Origin: Batrachochytrium dendrobatidis JAM81
Lineage: Eukaryota; Chytridiomycota; Chytridiomycetes; Rhizophydiales
Direction: 5' to 3'
Assembly (NCBI RefSeq): GCF_000203795.2
Contig: NW_006281112.1
Coordinates: forward strand, 566,291-630,290
DNA length: 64,000 bases
The position numbers were made by a program, and so were the translations under genes. The notes under the pieces are model-generated. The model did no database searches, was not told where the DNA came from, and saw only the letters and a list, made by a program, of their open reading frames with translations. The stretch's first letter is position 1; each line of letters starts with the position of its first letter. This document shows, piece by piece, positions 45,518 to 56,610 of the stretch.

Positions 45518-46412
45518 GTCAGAATGTTTGGAACTTCTTGATTTGTTTTAAAATGTAGTAAAGTAGAATATAATCTGTAACTGTTAGTAGTTATCAGAAG
45601 AGAACAAATCAAAAGTGTAATGGATGTCGCACTTTAAATCAAGATCAGCAAACTTAGTCTTTTCAAGAGTAGTGAAAAGGTTTGATAAAGTAGTTGGACA
45701 GATGAAATAGTTTGAAGAGTTATTTATTGATAAGAGTAAGCATTCTAGCTTTCATAGTAGTTGATTGTTTGTGTCTTGTGATACGAACAATTGACCCGTT
45801 AAATGATGGGAGGCTGTAAACGAAGGTTACAACCAATAGGATTGATTCCTGTAATTAGTAAATTTAATAATGAGATCGTCTACCCGATTATTGAGAACTT
45901 GAACCCTAGAGATGAGAGTTGCAGGGTACGGAGCACATGGATTTTTGGTAATGAAGGGGTTTAATTTTGGGTTTAAAGTGGATGTTACAAGAGTTAGCTT
46001 TGCCACAGGTTACCGCTTAAGAGTATTCGTCTGGATATTCCAACACACGACTCTATATGTGAGATTCAAATGTCTAATATTCAGACTGTGCTGATTGCAA
46101 TTGTAGTTGTAATTGTGGTTGTGTGTAAATATCAATCCAATACTCGATTTAATACTTGATTCAACTTGAGCATGTACAGTTTTGTAGTAATCCATTTGAT
46201 CACATTGACAGAATCAAGCAATGATCTGATTCAACAACACCGAATGATGCATCCATATCACTTGTATCAATCAATTGTACACAATCAGTCAATATAATCA
46301 ACAATCACTGTCATGATTGACATGATTGATTCAATTCATTCGATCCATTTAATTGCATAGATCTGACTGGCATTGCAACTCATTGTTGTATAAATCACAA
46401 CCTCACAATCCA
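45518..46412. other. Outer part of the right arm and flank
   Basis: To 46045 this is the counterpart of 42079-42618. From 46046 to 46412 it is TG/CA-rich sequence without a gene, lying just 3' of the ARM-DUF4246 gene. Confidence 0.5.
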
Positions 46413-49400
46413 TCACCAAAGACCAAGATTATACTTCTGTTCATATCTGTATGTGTTGTATGCTGCTGTGATTCGAGTTCGGTCACTTGTCAATTCATCT
46501 CGATAGTGTTTGGCTTCAGTTGGTGATTGAACACCTTGAATATACTGCGTGATATCATTCCACAGTTCAGGCGGTATGTGTGCCTTGTCAAGACTCGAGT
46601 TGTACCATTGTGGTTGTTGTGGAGCCACATGCGCAGTCGAAACAATCCGACGAGATGGATTCACTACAAAAAATGTCAGAATCTTGCAGTGTCCTGGTTG
46701 AGTTGGATCTGCAAGTTCAAATGATTGTTCTTTGTGTTGGTATCGATTGGGATAAACTACACATCGACCATTTGGTAATTCAAGCGATCCTATATACTGA
46801 TTCCGTGGTGATTCTAGATCAATTCCATACACATCTTTCCAATACACACAAGCTGGCATTTCATAATAAGAACTATCAACAGCCTCGCGGAAATCGAGTT
46901 TGGGTGTGGTGATATTTTCCACGTCGTAGTAATACAGTCCAGTTGCAACAATCGATTCGTTAATTGGACCTTCATTGTGCCAGTCTCGCTCGTCGTATTT
47001 AGGTTTGGATGGTGTCAGTTGAATGTTGGTGAGTTTGACAATGACTTGCAGATTACGACCACGCAGTGATACTGGCATTGCTGATTCATATTTGGATTCA
47101 AAATGTTCCGGAAGTATTGGTACATACACGGGACGAGTGACTCGAGTGTCTGGTTCCATATCATCATGATCTGACTGGCTTGGTGGTTCATATCCCTTTG
47201 TGCAATTGTGAATATCAATATACTTGAACACTGGATGTATCGTTCTGAACAGACTTTCAAACATTGGGACAAAACATTTGAATATTTTGGCAATGCATTT
47301 GTACATGTCTCGATGCCATATCGGATTCAGATTGTTGATGTATGAGTTGATGGTCACACTGCCATCCTGTTCGACACGGAATTCACTCGGAAGACATTGG
47401 AACTTGCGTGATATAAACTTGGGATTGCCGTTAATGATGGGCGTATCTGAAACAAGCTGAGTCGATAACAATATATCGCATGGTACCATTGTGGTGTATT
47501 TGAGTCGTATATCCAGTGGTGCAATCATCGTTTGTCCATATACAACACTGTACATTGATGCATCAATCATATTGTGCACCATTTGACCAGTGTTGTGATT
47601 TGATCCATGTTCAATATCCGATACATTTGTCATCAATCGCGTATATACATTGTCAGGTATGCCATTGTCCAGTATATACGTCAGTTCAACAGGTCCTGGG
47701 ACAATTGTGCCCAATCCATCACTGCCACTACAAACAAGCTGTTTGACAAAAACCTCGAGTTGTTCCAATGCAAGATTAAATGTTGATGGTGATGTATTCT
47801 GAGCGAGTGAGTCAGCCCTCCATTGCTCCACAATATGCTGGTTTGTGATATCGATCCACCACATGGGTTTGCAAAGTATAGATTGCAAATACTGGATATA
47901 CTGCATCTCGACAAGTGTGCGTGCCTTTCCATGTACATATCCGGCCATTTCAGATTTCATATTACTTTTAGCATTGTCATCGTATGGCTGAATGCTCGAA
48001 TTAGCAACATGAACCCGATGCTGGAAACACGTTTCAATAATCTGGCCAGCAATCTTTCTGTTCATGTATTCAGCAGTGTCCGATTGTACAATAGTCAGTA
48101 GATTTTCAAATATCCTGCCTTGATCCAACTCGGTACGTATTGAACTGTCGGGATGATTGTCGGCAAAATCAGCAAGTGTTTTGACTAGTTTTACAATACT
48201 AGTTTCATCACCATAATCATACAGATTTACATCTCTGCGTGAATAAATAGTGTTGAGTTGCTGCATAATTCCATATTCTCGAAACGCCTTGATCATCTCG
48301 GTCTTGTTTGTAGATTTCTGAATCATGTCATTGATATGACCAAACATATGTACAAAGATTCCCCATATCAACATCATACACTGACATCGTCAATTGCTCA
48401 AAAACCAACGATCGTACAAGCGATACAGGAAAGTCACGCATATCGGATGCAGCAGTTCCTGCTACCTTGATTATGCGTGTTCTTAGTTTGGAATTGTCGC
48501 TGTATCTGATATACAAGTCGCTAAGCGTTTGAATCAAACCCGATCTTATCAGCTCGGCTGAAGTCACTTCACAATTTACATAGCTGGAAAAATTATGGAT
48601 AATTTCAATACTTTGATCAACCACTGCTTGATCGACACTCCTGTATTCATGTCATGTCAATCCAACCATGTCAAATTTACCAATTGTGATGACTGAACAC
48701 ACATTCATGCATAACACCACATACCTGAGCGTATTGACTATTGCTGAAATGACACCGCATCCCGCTGCTTTTACTGGGTCATGATGACAAATATTCCGAT
48801 ACATGGCTTCAAGATTTTTGATAAACCCAACAGCAACTGAACCACTAGATGATTCCAGTCGTGAAACAAGTCTTGACAACACGATGCCAAACTAATGATA
48901 TTGTTCAATGTCAAGTATACAATCAGATCAACATGACATGACACTGTCCAAACTGATCCAATATTGTATCATTGTAAACATACATTTTCATCGTCAATAT
49001 AACTGCAAACGGTCGAGAACAGGTTAATCGCCAATGTGAGCACTTGTTGATCGGACTCTTGAACAATAATCTCGACCATAGGCTTGATGTCAAATCCATC
49101 CTCTTCCCTCCAGCGTCTATACTTGTAAAACTCTGTACATGTTCTTATCGCCTATATGCATATTGACACCAGATGAGTTGGATTTCAATCATTTGATCAA
49201 TATCAATCATGACTTGCCATCATTTTGACTTGACAGTTTGGTGATTGCATGAGTTGTGCAAGTTGGTTGTTTAGTCGATGTGATACTTTGAACTCATGAT
49301 CATAGTACACCACAATCGCAAATACTTTAGTAAACTCCATTACTTTGATCTACACAACACATGTTGATTAGTTTAGTCATGAACAACAATCCATTATTGT

Positions 49401-49722
49401 TACAATATATGAATACCTGTAAACTGGGTCGATTATACTCCAAATAATCGGCTGTGATATCTTGCAGTCCAATACTCTGTAAGCGAGGCACTATAACTTT
49501 AAAGTCTGCCATTTCAAACCAACACAAAGTCAACAATGGTTTGAACTCATCAATAATACAATGTTCATTAAACTTACTGCAGTTATGTTGTTTCAACTCC
49601 ATTATCAATACAAGCAGTCTGTCCCATATTTCATCAGCCTTGTATAGTTGAGCATCTGTTGTTAACAGTTTCAAATCTTCCTTGTGTTGAATCAACTCTT
49701 TCATAACATCATCCAACTCCAT
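46413..49722 (-). CDS. ARM-repeat/DUF4246 fusion protein, six exons
   Basis: Inferred exons: 49722-49417, 49349-49326, 49151-48984, 48891-48725, 48640-48382, 48317-46413. Every junction is GT-AG and in phase, including a 24-bp micro-exon, giving 942 residues. Exons 1-5 plus the start of exon 6 read as helical ARM/HEAT-like repeats (for example VLTLAINLFSTVCSYIDDEN and GVISAIVNTLR). The last ~500 residues are DUF4246, a large fungal family: LQVIVKLTNIQLTPSKPKYD, WHNEGPINESIVATGLYYYD and QPGHCKILTFFVVNPSRR. The histidines and the Gly-His...Arg pattern resemble 2-oxoglutarate/Fe(II) oxygenases (inference). Function unknown. Confidence 0.8.
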
Positions 49723-51252
49723 GTTTGATAAAATTAGTAAAGTTGAATTTTGATTTGACAATTTCATTCATGCGAATGTCCAACAATTGCCAAGAATTGT
49801 TCATGTTTGGATTGTTGTAAAACACACAAACGAGTTGTTCCATTTTAGTATTGTTTTGATCAGTTTTTTGTAACAAAATTGGATTGTTATCAAACATGCA
49901 TTTAGAAATACTGTAAATTAATATTCTGAATGTGATCGTTGTGGATTTGGTTTAATAAACAAACTAGTTTACTACAACACATGGTAATGGATTACTAAAC
50001 ATCATCATAAATCAGATGGACTGGACTGAGATGAAATGAGATCAATTACAATCGCATTACAAATAGTGTGTGGTGATTAAACCATCGAGTATTTCCAAAT
50101 ACAAACTTGGATGAAAAGTCTTGCCACAAGACTGATCAACTGTATTACTGTTTACACTGTGGTATTATTGATGTATTGGAATATTTGGTGTTCAGATACA
50201 CAATGATAATGGTAGTGCAACTCATGGCAGTTGTACAAACCAAACGTGATTAAAGCCAATAATAATGTCAGACAAGATTGGATAATGAATTGGCGTGTAA
50301 ATCATCAACATTGACCAAGATTGATTGAAATGGTGAGATTGAGTTGGATGGTGATAAACACAACAAATGATTGTGCAGAGTTGTATTGACAATATTGACA
50401 GTCAAACACAATACATGAATGTGGGTTCAAATTTGGTGATCGTATAATGTATGATTACTAAGAGTGCACAAAGTGTAGATTCAACATTATAGTCTGATTG
50501 TGTGTCATATGATGGTTGTTGTGTTGATTCAAGAATCGACAGTGTTTATCCAACCAATACAGCCAATATCACCACTCAACTCAACGAATGATCGTTTAAT
50601 GGCATGTTATTGGACTGACAATTCCAAGAGTCAATTTAAACAATATTTGTAATATAAAGTTTAGATTACAATGTACATTCAAGGTTTCATTCCTGTATTC
50701 AAATGATTAAATAACTGCAGCCATATCATTCAGTCATACAAATATGTACAAATATGTACCAATCAAACAATCACAATTAAACTACACACACTTTGGTAGT
50801 ATACATGGAACATTGATACCAGTTTCTTGACCGTCAATTACTGCTACATGTGTCCATAGTTGTCACACACTGTTTATTCGAGATGTACAATCTTGGATAA
50901 AATACTTGGTGTATAATAGTGGATGACCTGAAAGGATTGGTTGCTTACCGTGCCAGATTCATGCTCTGACTCGAATGAACACAATTGATGAGATTCACCC
51001 ATAATCACTGCTATATTTTGTCCAAGATTGTAAAAATGAATCAATGTCATTAAAACTGAAACTGAATAAATAGTACTTGAAAGTTGCAATGATTTGGTTG
51101 ATTTTTGTGTAGTACATGCCAACATCTAGTCAGCGTTCATTTATTGCAATCAACCACTTGCTGAATTCGATAAAATCAATACTTGAACTCATGTTTTACA
51201 CCTTCTACATTTATGACTGATAAATAGTAAAATGTAAATACTAGCCAGGTTT
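49723..51252. other. Gap region with one transposon remnant and an unresolved small ORF
   Basis: About 1.5 kb. At 50421-50525 a stretch resembles the interior of the IS630/Tc1-type element (TTCAAATTTGGTGATCGTA... then TATAGTCTGATTGTGTGTCATATGA). On the minus strand, 51192-50874 may be a two-exon small gene (MSSSIDFIEFSKWLIAINER...), but it meets an early stop unless spliced; I do not recognise it. Confidence 0.45.
50421..50525 (+). mobile_element. Short IS630/Tc1-type remnant
   Basis: About 100 bp matching the central part of the copies at 25014 and 61374, with many changes and no termini. Confidence 0.55.
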
Positions 51253-53655
51253 TTAAAACTTGATTCTTGCATGAGCCGACTCGTCCAACTTTCCACTCCA
51301 TTCTAACACCAATGATTCAAGTTCATCATAGTTTGCAATGCGTTTGCTGTAGCGCTGTTTAATGACCTTGTTTGCCAAATCCGTTTGATCATCATTGGTA
51401 CCGCAGAATATTTGTTTAATCGAGGTTTTCGATGCAGAATTCACGTCAATGGCCATAGAACACCTTGGATGACCAGAGAGTGAACCATGAAAATCTAGAG
51501 AATTTGATGCAGAAACAAAATACGTTGAATCTGGAACAGAACTAATGTTGATCTCTGAATATATGCTCATCAGACCAAAAACAGAGTCCAACTTGAACTT
51601 GTTTAAAAATGCTGGCGGGTTCGGTAATTTTGATCGGAAAGTGGTCAGATCCGAGTTTGTAATATCAGAACCAAGTCGTTTTCGTTGATCCAAAACTATG
51701 ATATAGCCAGAGTATTTTGCGCGTTTCAGAATAAAGTATATATTCACTCCTGGTCCATTCTCACCATTGAGCACAATTTGCAATGTCTCGCCGTCAACCC
51801 AGTCAACGGAATAATAGCTGTCGTGTTTCCGAGTGATCATCCGTGGCATATCAGGTCCATATTGCTCGTTTGATTGGAAAACTTCAGCAATTCTGATGTG
51901 AACTTGAGTATTGAAAATACCTGAATCAAACCGCGATCCATGCAGTATATCAGACAAAGAAACTATCGATATTCCCAATACAAGAAACGAGTTGATTCTG
52001 ATACAGTAGAAACTAGCACCAAAATACTCCCACAATAGCCAACAAGGTATACCAAAAAATGGATAACCAACGTCAAGCGACAAACTATTCAACGATGATA
52101 GGAGTGCTGTTTCAAATTGGTTCAGACCGACCCTTTCATTCAATGGTCTCTTCAGAACCTGAACAATGATATGGAACGGTATAATCACTCGACCATCATC
52201 TTGAAGCTGGCATATCCCGTTTGAGATCATTTGATTCCAAGTAAGGTCTCTTGCAGAAGGTAGCGATGATTCAGAAAACGGACATATTCGTACATCTGTG
52301 ACAGGCGTGTTTGTAAAAGAAGTCGCCAGTAGCTTCAAAATATCAGCGAGTGACAATTGAGGATATTGCAAGTTTGAAAGCGCAGCTATTCTTGCCCCCT
52401 GAAAATTGTGTTCGGTTAGATCATTCGGCTTCATGGATACAACTTTTTTTGCAAAATTAGTCAGTAGTCTTGGCACTCCGCCTAGATAAAAGACATTTTG
52501 AGAAAAGGCTTCGCTGACCACGAATCCACAGTGTGTATCCGAAATAAAAGGACCAATAGCTTCCATTGATTCCATGTGAGTTAGAAACCGGATTGGCGTT
52601 CTCTCAGTATTAGGGTGTGATGATCGAGCAATACGAGTCATGTTCAGGTCAGTTCCCGCCAACATACAGAAAAATGTAAGCTTTGACGTTGTAAGACGAT
52701 AAGAAGAAGCACACAAGATATCCAGCAGAGACTTCAGTTCATCTTGACAGAGTTTTTGATACTCGTCGACTCCGACAAATAAAAGTATGTCGTCTTGAGT
52801 TTTCTGACTCCAATAAAGTTCAATGGTCGATAAAGCTAATTGCATTGTGAGCTCGCTTCTGTTCTTTGGTGACTTTCTACGCATCCAATCATCAAACATG
52901 TATTGCGCCTTGAAAAACGAATGGAGCAATCTCCAGGCAAATGAGTATTTGATTCCAAGGACCTTGTCAATCTCGCCATATGGGTTCGTGTCATTTCCAA
53001 AAGAAACAATTGCCGAAAGTCGTTTGCCTTGAATCCCTGTCATGTCTAAAACTGTGGTAGAGCACTCTGTCATAAGTCGAGTTTTTCCCAATCCCGGCAT
53101 ACCAGCACAAACAGGAATAGGTCTTGAATTCCGATCAATATTGCTGCGGTGTCGATAGGTGGCAATAAAGCAGGATGCAATGTGCTGGAGCGACTGCTCT
53201 CGACCAGCCAGCGGAAATACAACTTTTTGATTAGGATTGGTTTGCTGCTGAGATAGCACTTGTTTGTCAGTCAAATCAACTGCAGAATTAACATTCGACC
53301 CAGAAAGCCATTCCAAGAGACCAGTGGCAGTCATGGGAATTTGGTTTGGATTGTAAAACTTTACAACATTCACACCACTCTTCGACTTGATAATGAGTGG
53401 GTTAGAACCAACAGTTCCGTTTGTTTTGAGAACAGTAATGGGTTCCCAGGAGTTGTAAGTCATTTCCACTCCATCCACCACAAAATGAAGAGTGAGCTCG
53501 TCAGGGTCTATATCACCAAGTTTTGATGGAAGTGCTTGCTTGACTGCTGCAATCAGGTCAGAAATATTAGGCTCTTCTCCTTCAGGGACAGGCAACTTTT
53601 GAGTAAATAATGATACCGGAGTGTTTTCAAGGTATTGAATATAAAGCCTGGTCAT
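51253..53655 (-). CDS. Crinkler (CRN) effector-type protein with P-loop NTPase
   Basis: Start set at 53655 (MTRLYIQYLEN), matching the other CRN start; 800 residues, no intron. Residues 1-110 are the CRN header (DELTLHFVVDG, NPLIIKSKSG). From about 145: FPLAGREQSL, then Walker A AGMPGLGKTRL near 187, and a probable Walker B in LLFVGVDEYQ near 300, the STAND-like NTPase module common in CRNs. The C-terminal 250 residues (YSVDWVDG, YSGYIIVLDQRKRLG) may hold a degenerate nuclease fold. No signal peptide. It lies immediately beside repeat copy B, as the kinase CRN lies beside copy A. Confidence 0.85.
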   Translation of the reverse strand: MTRLYIQYLENTPVSLFTQKLPVPEGEEPNISDLIAAVKQALPSKLGDIDPDELTLHFVVDGVEMTYNSWEPITVLKTNGTVGSNPLIIKSKSGVNVVKFYNPNQIPMTATGLLEWLSGSNVNSAVDLTDKQVLSQQQTNPNQKVVFPLAGREQSLQHIASCFIATYRHRSNIDRNSRPIPVCAGMPGLGKTRLMTECSTTVLDMTGIQGKRLSAIVSFGNDTNPYGEIDKVLGIKYSFAWRLLHSFFKAQYMFDDWMRRKSPKNRSELTMQLALSTIELYWSQKTQDDILLFVGVDEYQKLCQDELKSLLDILCASSYRLTTSKLTFFCMLAGTDLNMTRIARSSHPNTERTPIRFLTHMESMEAIGPFISDTHCGFVVSEAFSQNVFYLGGVPRLLTNFAKKVVSMKPNDLTEHNFQGARIAALSNLQYPQLSLADILKLLATSFTNTPVTDVRICPFSESSLPSARDLTWNQMISNGICQLQDDGRVIIPFHIIVQVLKRPLNERVGLNQFETALLSSLNSLSLDVGYPFFGIPCWLLWEYFGASFYCIRINSFLVLGISIVSLSDILHGSRFDSGIFNTQVHIRIAEVFQSNEQYGPDMPRMITRKHDSYYSVDWVDGETLQIVLNGENGPGVNIYFILKRAKYSGYIIVLDQRKRLGSDITNSDLTTFRSKLPNPPAFLNKFKLDSVFGLMSIYSEINISSVPDSTYFVSASNSLDFHGSLSGHPRCSMAIDVNSASKTSIKQIFCGTNDDQTDLANKVIKQRYSKRIANYDELESLVLEWSGKLDESAHARIKF

Positions 53656-53722
53656 TTTGGAGTTTATGAAGGAAAGGAATAGAATAAAGTGAAACAATGA
53701 AATGACAAAAAAAGATTAAAAC

Positions 53723-53780
53723 GTGAATTTGTCTCACATTCAAAACTCGATATCACGTGAACAATGTGAGACAAATTCAC
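53723..53780. promoter_or_regulatory. Perfect 18-bp inverted repeat upstream of the NTPase CRN
   Basis: GTGAATTTGTCTCACATT at 53723-53740 is followed 22 bp later by its exact reverse complement at 53763-53780, about 70-125 bp before the start codon. The right half, AATGTGAGACAAATTCACAC, recurs with one change upstream of the kinase CRN (33419-33440); the left half does not. It may be a regulator site or a hairpin; function inferred. Confidence 0.65.
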
Positions 53781-53859
53781 ACTTTGAATAGTGTTTAAAC
53801 ATTTGTCATGTGTTTATTTGTATTGTTCAATCGAGTGTCAATTCAACTCAATTGATTAC

Positions 53860-56610
53860 GTCATTCATATAATGACTCGAGTCTTTTATTCAACATTTTA
53901 ATATTCAATTATTGTTAATCAGTCAATTGTTGGATTTGTAAATGTGTTACAAAACATTCATTTATATGCTGAATCTGACAAGTGGATAATGATTGTTCCA
54001 ATCAACACATGGATTGAATTGACTGCAATATTGTCATTGATCGCAGTCACTGTTGACCAATACACTGTAATACATTGACAGTCTCGACATCAACATTGTC
54101 ATTCATGTCAAGTTGTGTGTAGTTGCTAATATTACACCACAACAATACTGACAACTTTCGAGTCCTGTGATATACCGTTTTAACCATGACCGGATCAATG
54201 TTGATCACTTGTCAATACACGCACCAGTTGTATAATCGTACAACTGTTGGTTAACCAATGTTTGACTGTCAATATTTGAATCATGAATATTGTCCAACAT
54301 AATTGTCACTAACATTGTCGTTTGATTGCCTTGTTCTATGAATAATCATTGCAATGTCATTTGTTCAGTTGTTGTTGGTTTATTGAAACCATGTCACAAT
54401 TCTTGATATATTGCACGTAATCTTGTAATTGTTGGTGTTGTCTGTAGTAATTCTGTCAATGTATACGAATGACACTTGTTGCTAATTGGTAGTTGTTTAT
54501 GATTGATATACAACCGATCAGGTTTGGTGACCATTCTATGCACATATATATTTGACATTATATCGGACTGTTATGTTGTTTGATCCAATAGTAGTATGTC
54601 AGTCATACTATAATACTACAGGTTTGTTGCAATATCCATACAACCTATATCCAAAACTGCACAAACACTGTCATTCAAGATTGATGAGTATGCAATCACA
54701 AATGAATCCAACGCATTTTTGCTGTATATAGTTGTATTGAGTGTCGTGTCTGTTGGCTTGTCTGTTGACTTGACTAGATCTGATATTACACGGGCTATTC
54801 AACAATTGTATTGAATTCCGGTTAGTATCGAGTCGTTTGAGTCGTTCAAGTAGTCAAGTTGCTTGGTTTGCAATGTGTTGTGTCCAAGAATCACTTGCAA
54901 TCAAACCATCACCAAACCACAAGTTAACAACACCAAATGATATATGACTGGTTATATTAACACATTGCAAACACTCGACGAATTAACCATGAATCAGGTT
55001 CAATCATCAATTGCCAATATTGTCAAGTGTGTATTCCTGGTTTAGTTGATGATGATCCGAGTATGCGGTATTCGTCACAGTTTGATTTGGTCCAAACAGG
55101 TTTTGTAATGGTTTCAACAATATCTGATGAATGACATGCTACAATCGCAGTATATTGATATTACCGCATGATACAACTATTTGGTTGACCAAACGACTCG
55201 AATGTTGATGGATTACTATGCCAATCGACTGTTTTGATCCGATATCACCACACTTGACATACCAACACATGCGACATATGATGGAGTGTGTAATTGCAGT
55301 TTGATTGATTCAATGTTGTGTTACAACATGTGTTACAACATCAGTCACCATGTGTAATATAGTTTGTATATCCAACAACACATTAGAGTGATTGATTGTC
55401 GTTCCGATCGATCGAATGTCAATGTGTTTGTACAACAGTTTGGTACAACCGATTGTCTGTGGATTATTATCACACGAGTCAATGCTGACCTGATTTGCAA
55501 TATTCAGTGTTGTTGGAATATCAACACAACATCAACACCAAACATCAGATCGACACTGCACGTTGATGTTGATGAATGCAACATGAATATTGAAACAATG
55601 CATCATAATGCGTACAAGTCGCAGATTGCAGTTCAAACTCAATGCAAAATACACATTGTTACAGTTTGGTCATGAACAAAGCGATACACACAATGTGCAG
55701 TTTATGTCTACGACTCGACTGATTGGTAGACAACGACCATTTGCATCGTTGAACAGTAAACTGAACAGTAAATGACCATCAAACGCATGGCTTGGTATCG
55801 ACATTCAAGCAATCACCATGATTGTAATATTTGCAAGTTGTCCACAAGTTGTTTACAAACGACCATCAATTGACAATGGCATGCATGTGTATGTGCATGT
55901 GCATAGTTGACTATACAATATACTACATGAACCAATATAGCAATCATGATATAATTGTTATTTATCAAAACATTCTGACACACTAGTCAAAGCGATCATC
56001 TTGTTTGACACACTGTATTCAGTACCATTTGATCAGTGTCGTTGAGCAACACACTACGGATTGTATTGCACATCTTCAAACCCATAAACAATATCAACAG
56101 TAAAACTGCATGACAACGACTCATTCAGCACTTTGAGACATGATGTCGTAGTGTAACATTTTAATATAAATGCTTTGGCATTTTGTTTGGTTTTTTGGCA
56201 GTTGCAGGCATTCCGTTTGGTCAATTCCATTGATTATCGACTACACAAGTATGTTGTCAATCTGGTCGATTCATGTATTCAAGACATGCTTCAAACACCT
56301 GCGTTGTTATTTGATCCAGTCGGCAACGCGATCGTGTTCATTCATGGATTGTGAATTAAACTTTGGTCACCACTTGTGTCTTGTTATATTCCAAATGTCA
56401 TCAGAATGTATCGACTTGTGCAATCTGTGTTTCAACGATTCGTGGTTGCTGCTTACATGCGTGCAAGGCAAAAAGTGAGCTACATAAAATACCAGAACAA
56501 TCCACGGAAAACAATCACAAACGAGAGTAAGGAACGTTCCGATGTGGATTTCTTTTTGATTATACATCATCCACTACCAATATCAATATTGGTTCCAATA
56601 TCAACAAGTT
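53860..56610. other. Non-coding or decayed part of repeat copy B
   Basis: No supported gene. The plus-strand ORF 55364-55675 (103 codons) is longer than its counterpart in A, where a TGA interrupts it. The family is not recognised. Confidence 0.45.

Larger units (their letters stand above)
38184..46045. mobile_element. Virus- or linear-plasmid-like integrated element
   Basis: The left edge is where repeat copies A and B stop matching; the right edge is where the palindrome's outer arm stops matching. Between them genes are densely packed (a 32-bp start overlap at 38571-38602, a 16-bp gap between convergent ends at 39551/39568, 43 bp between divergent starts at 41408/41452), without introns, and visibly richer in CG dinucleotides than the TG/CA-rich flanks. 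Contents: a truncated ORF, a 326-codon ORF, a split RNA polymerase subunit, RNase H, and a ~4 kb palindrome. RNA polymerase plus RNase H plus long inverted repeats suggests a linear dsDNA virus or plasmid. No capsid, DNA polymerase or integrase was seen, so this is a partial copy. Confidence 0.65.
44149..46045 (-). repeat. Right arm of the ~4 kb palindrome
   Basis: Reverse complement of 42079-44020. The match ends at about 46045, in GGATATTCCAACA, where the sequence passes into the TG/CA-rich style of the flanks. Confidence 0.92.

Noticed and set aside
38184..46045. Foreign block as bacterial contamination or misassembly
   Set aside because: The left ORF reads through the junction without a gap; the polymerase is RPB1-like and not bacterial in pattern; the only N gap lies inside the palindrome. 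A misjoin at that gap remains possible and is noted in the findings.
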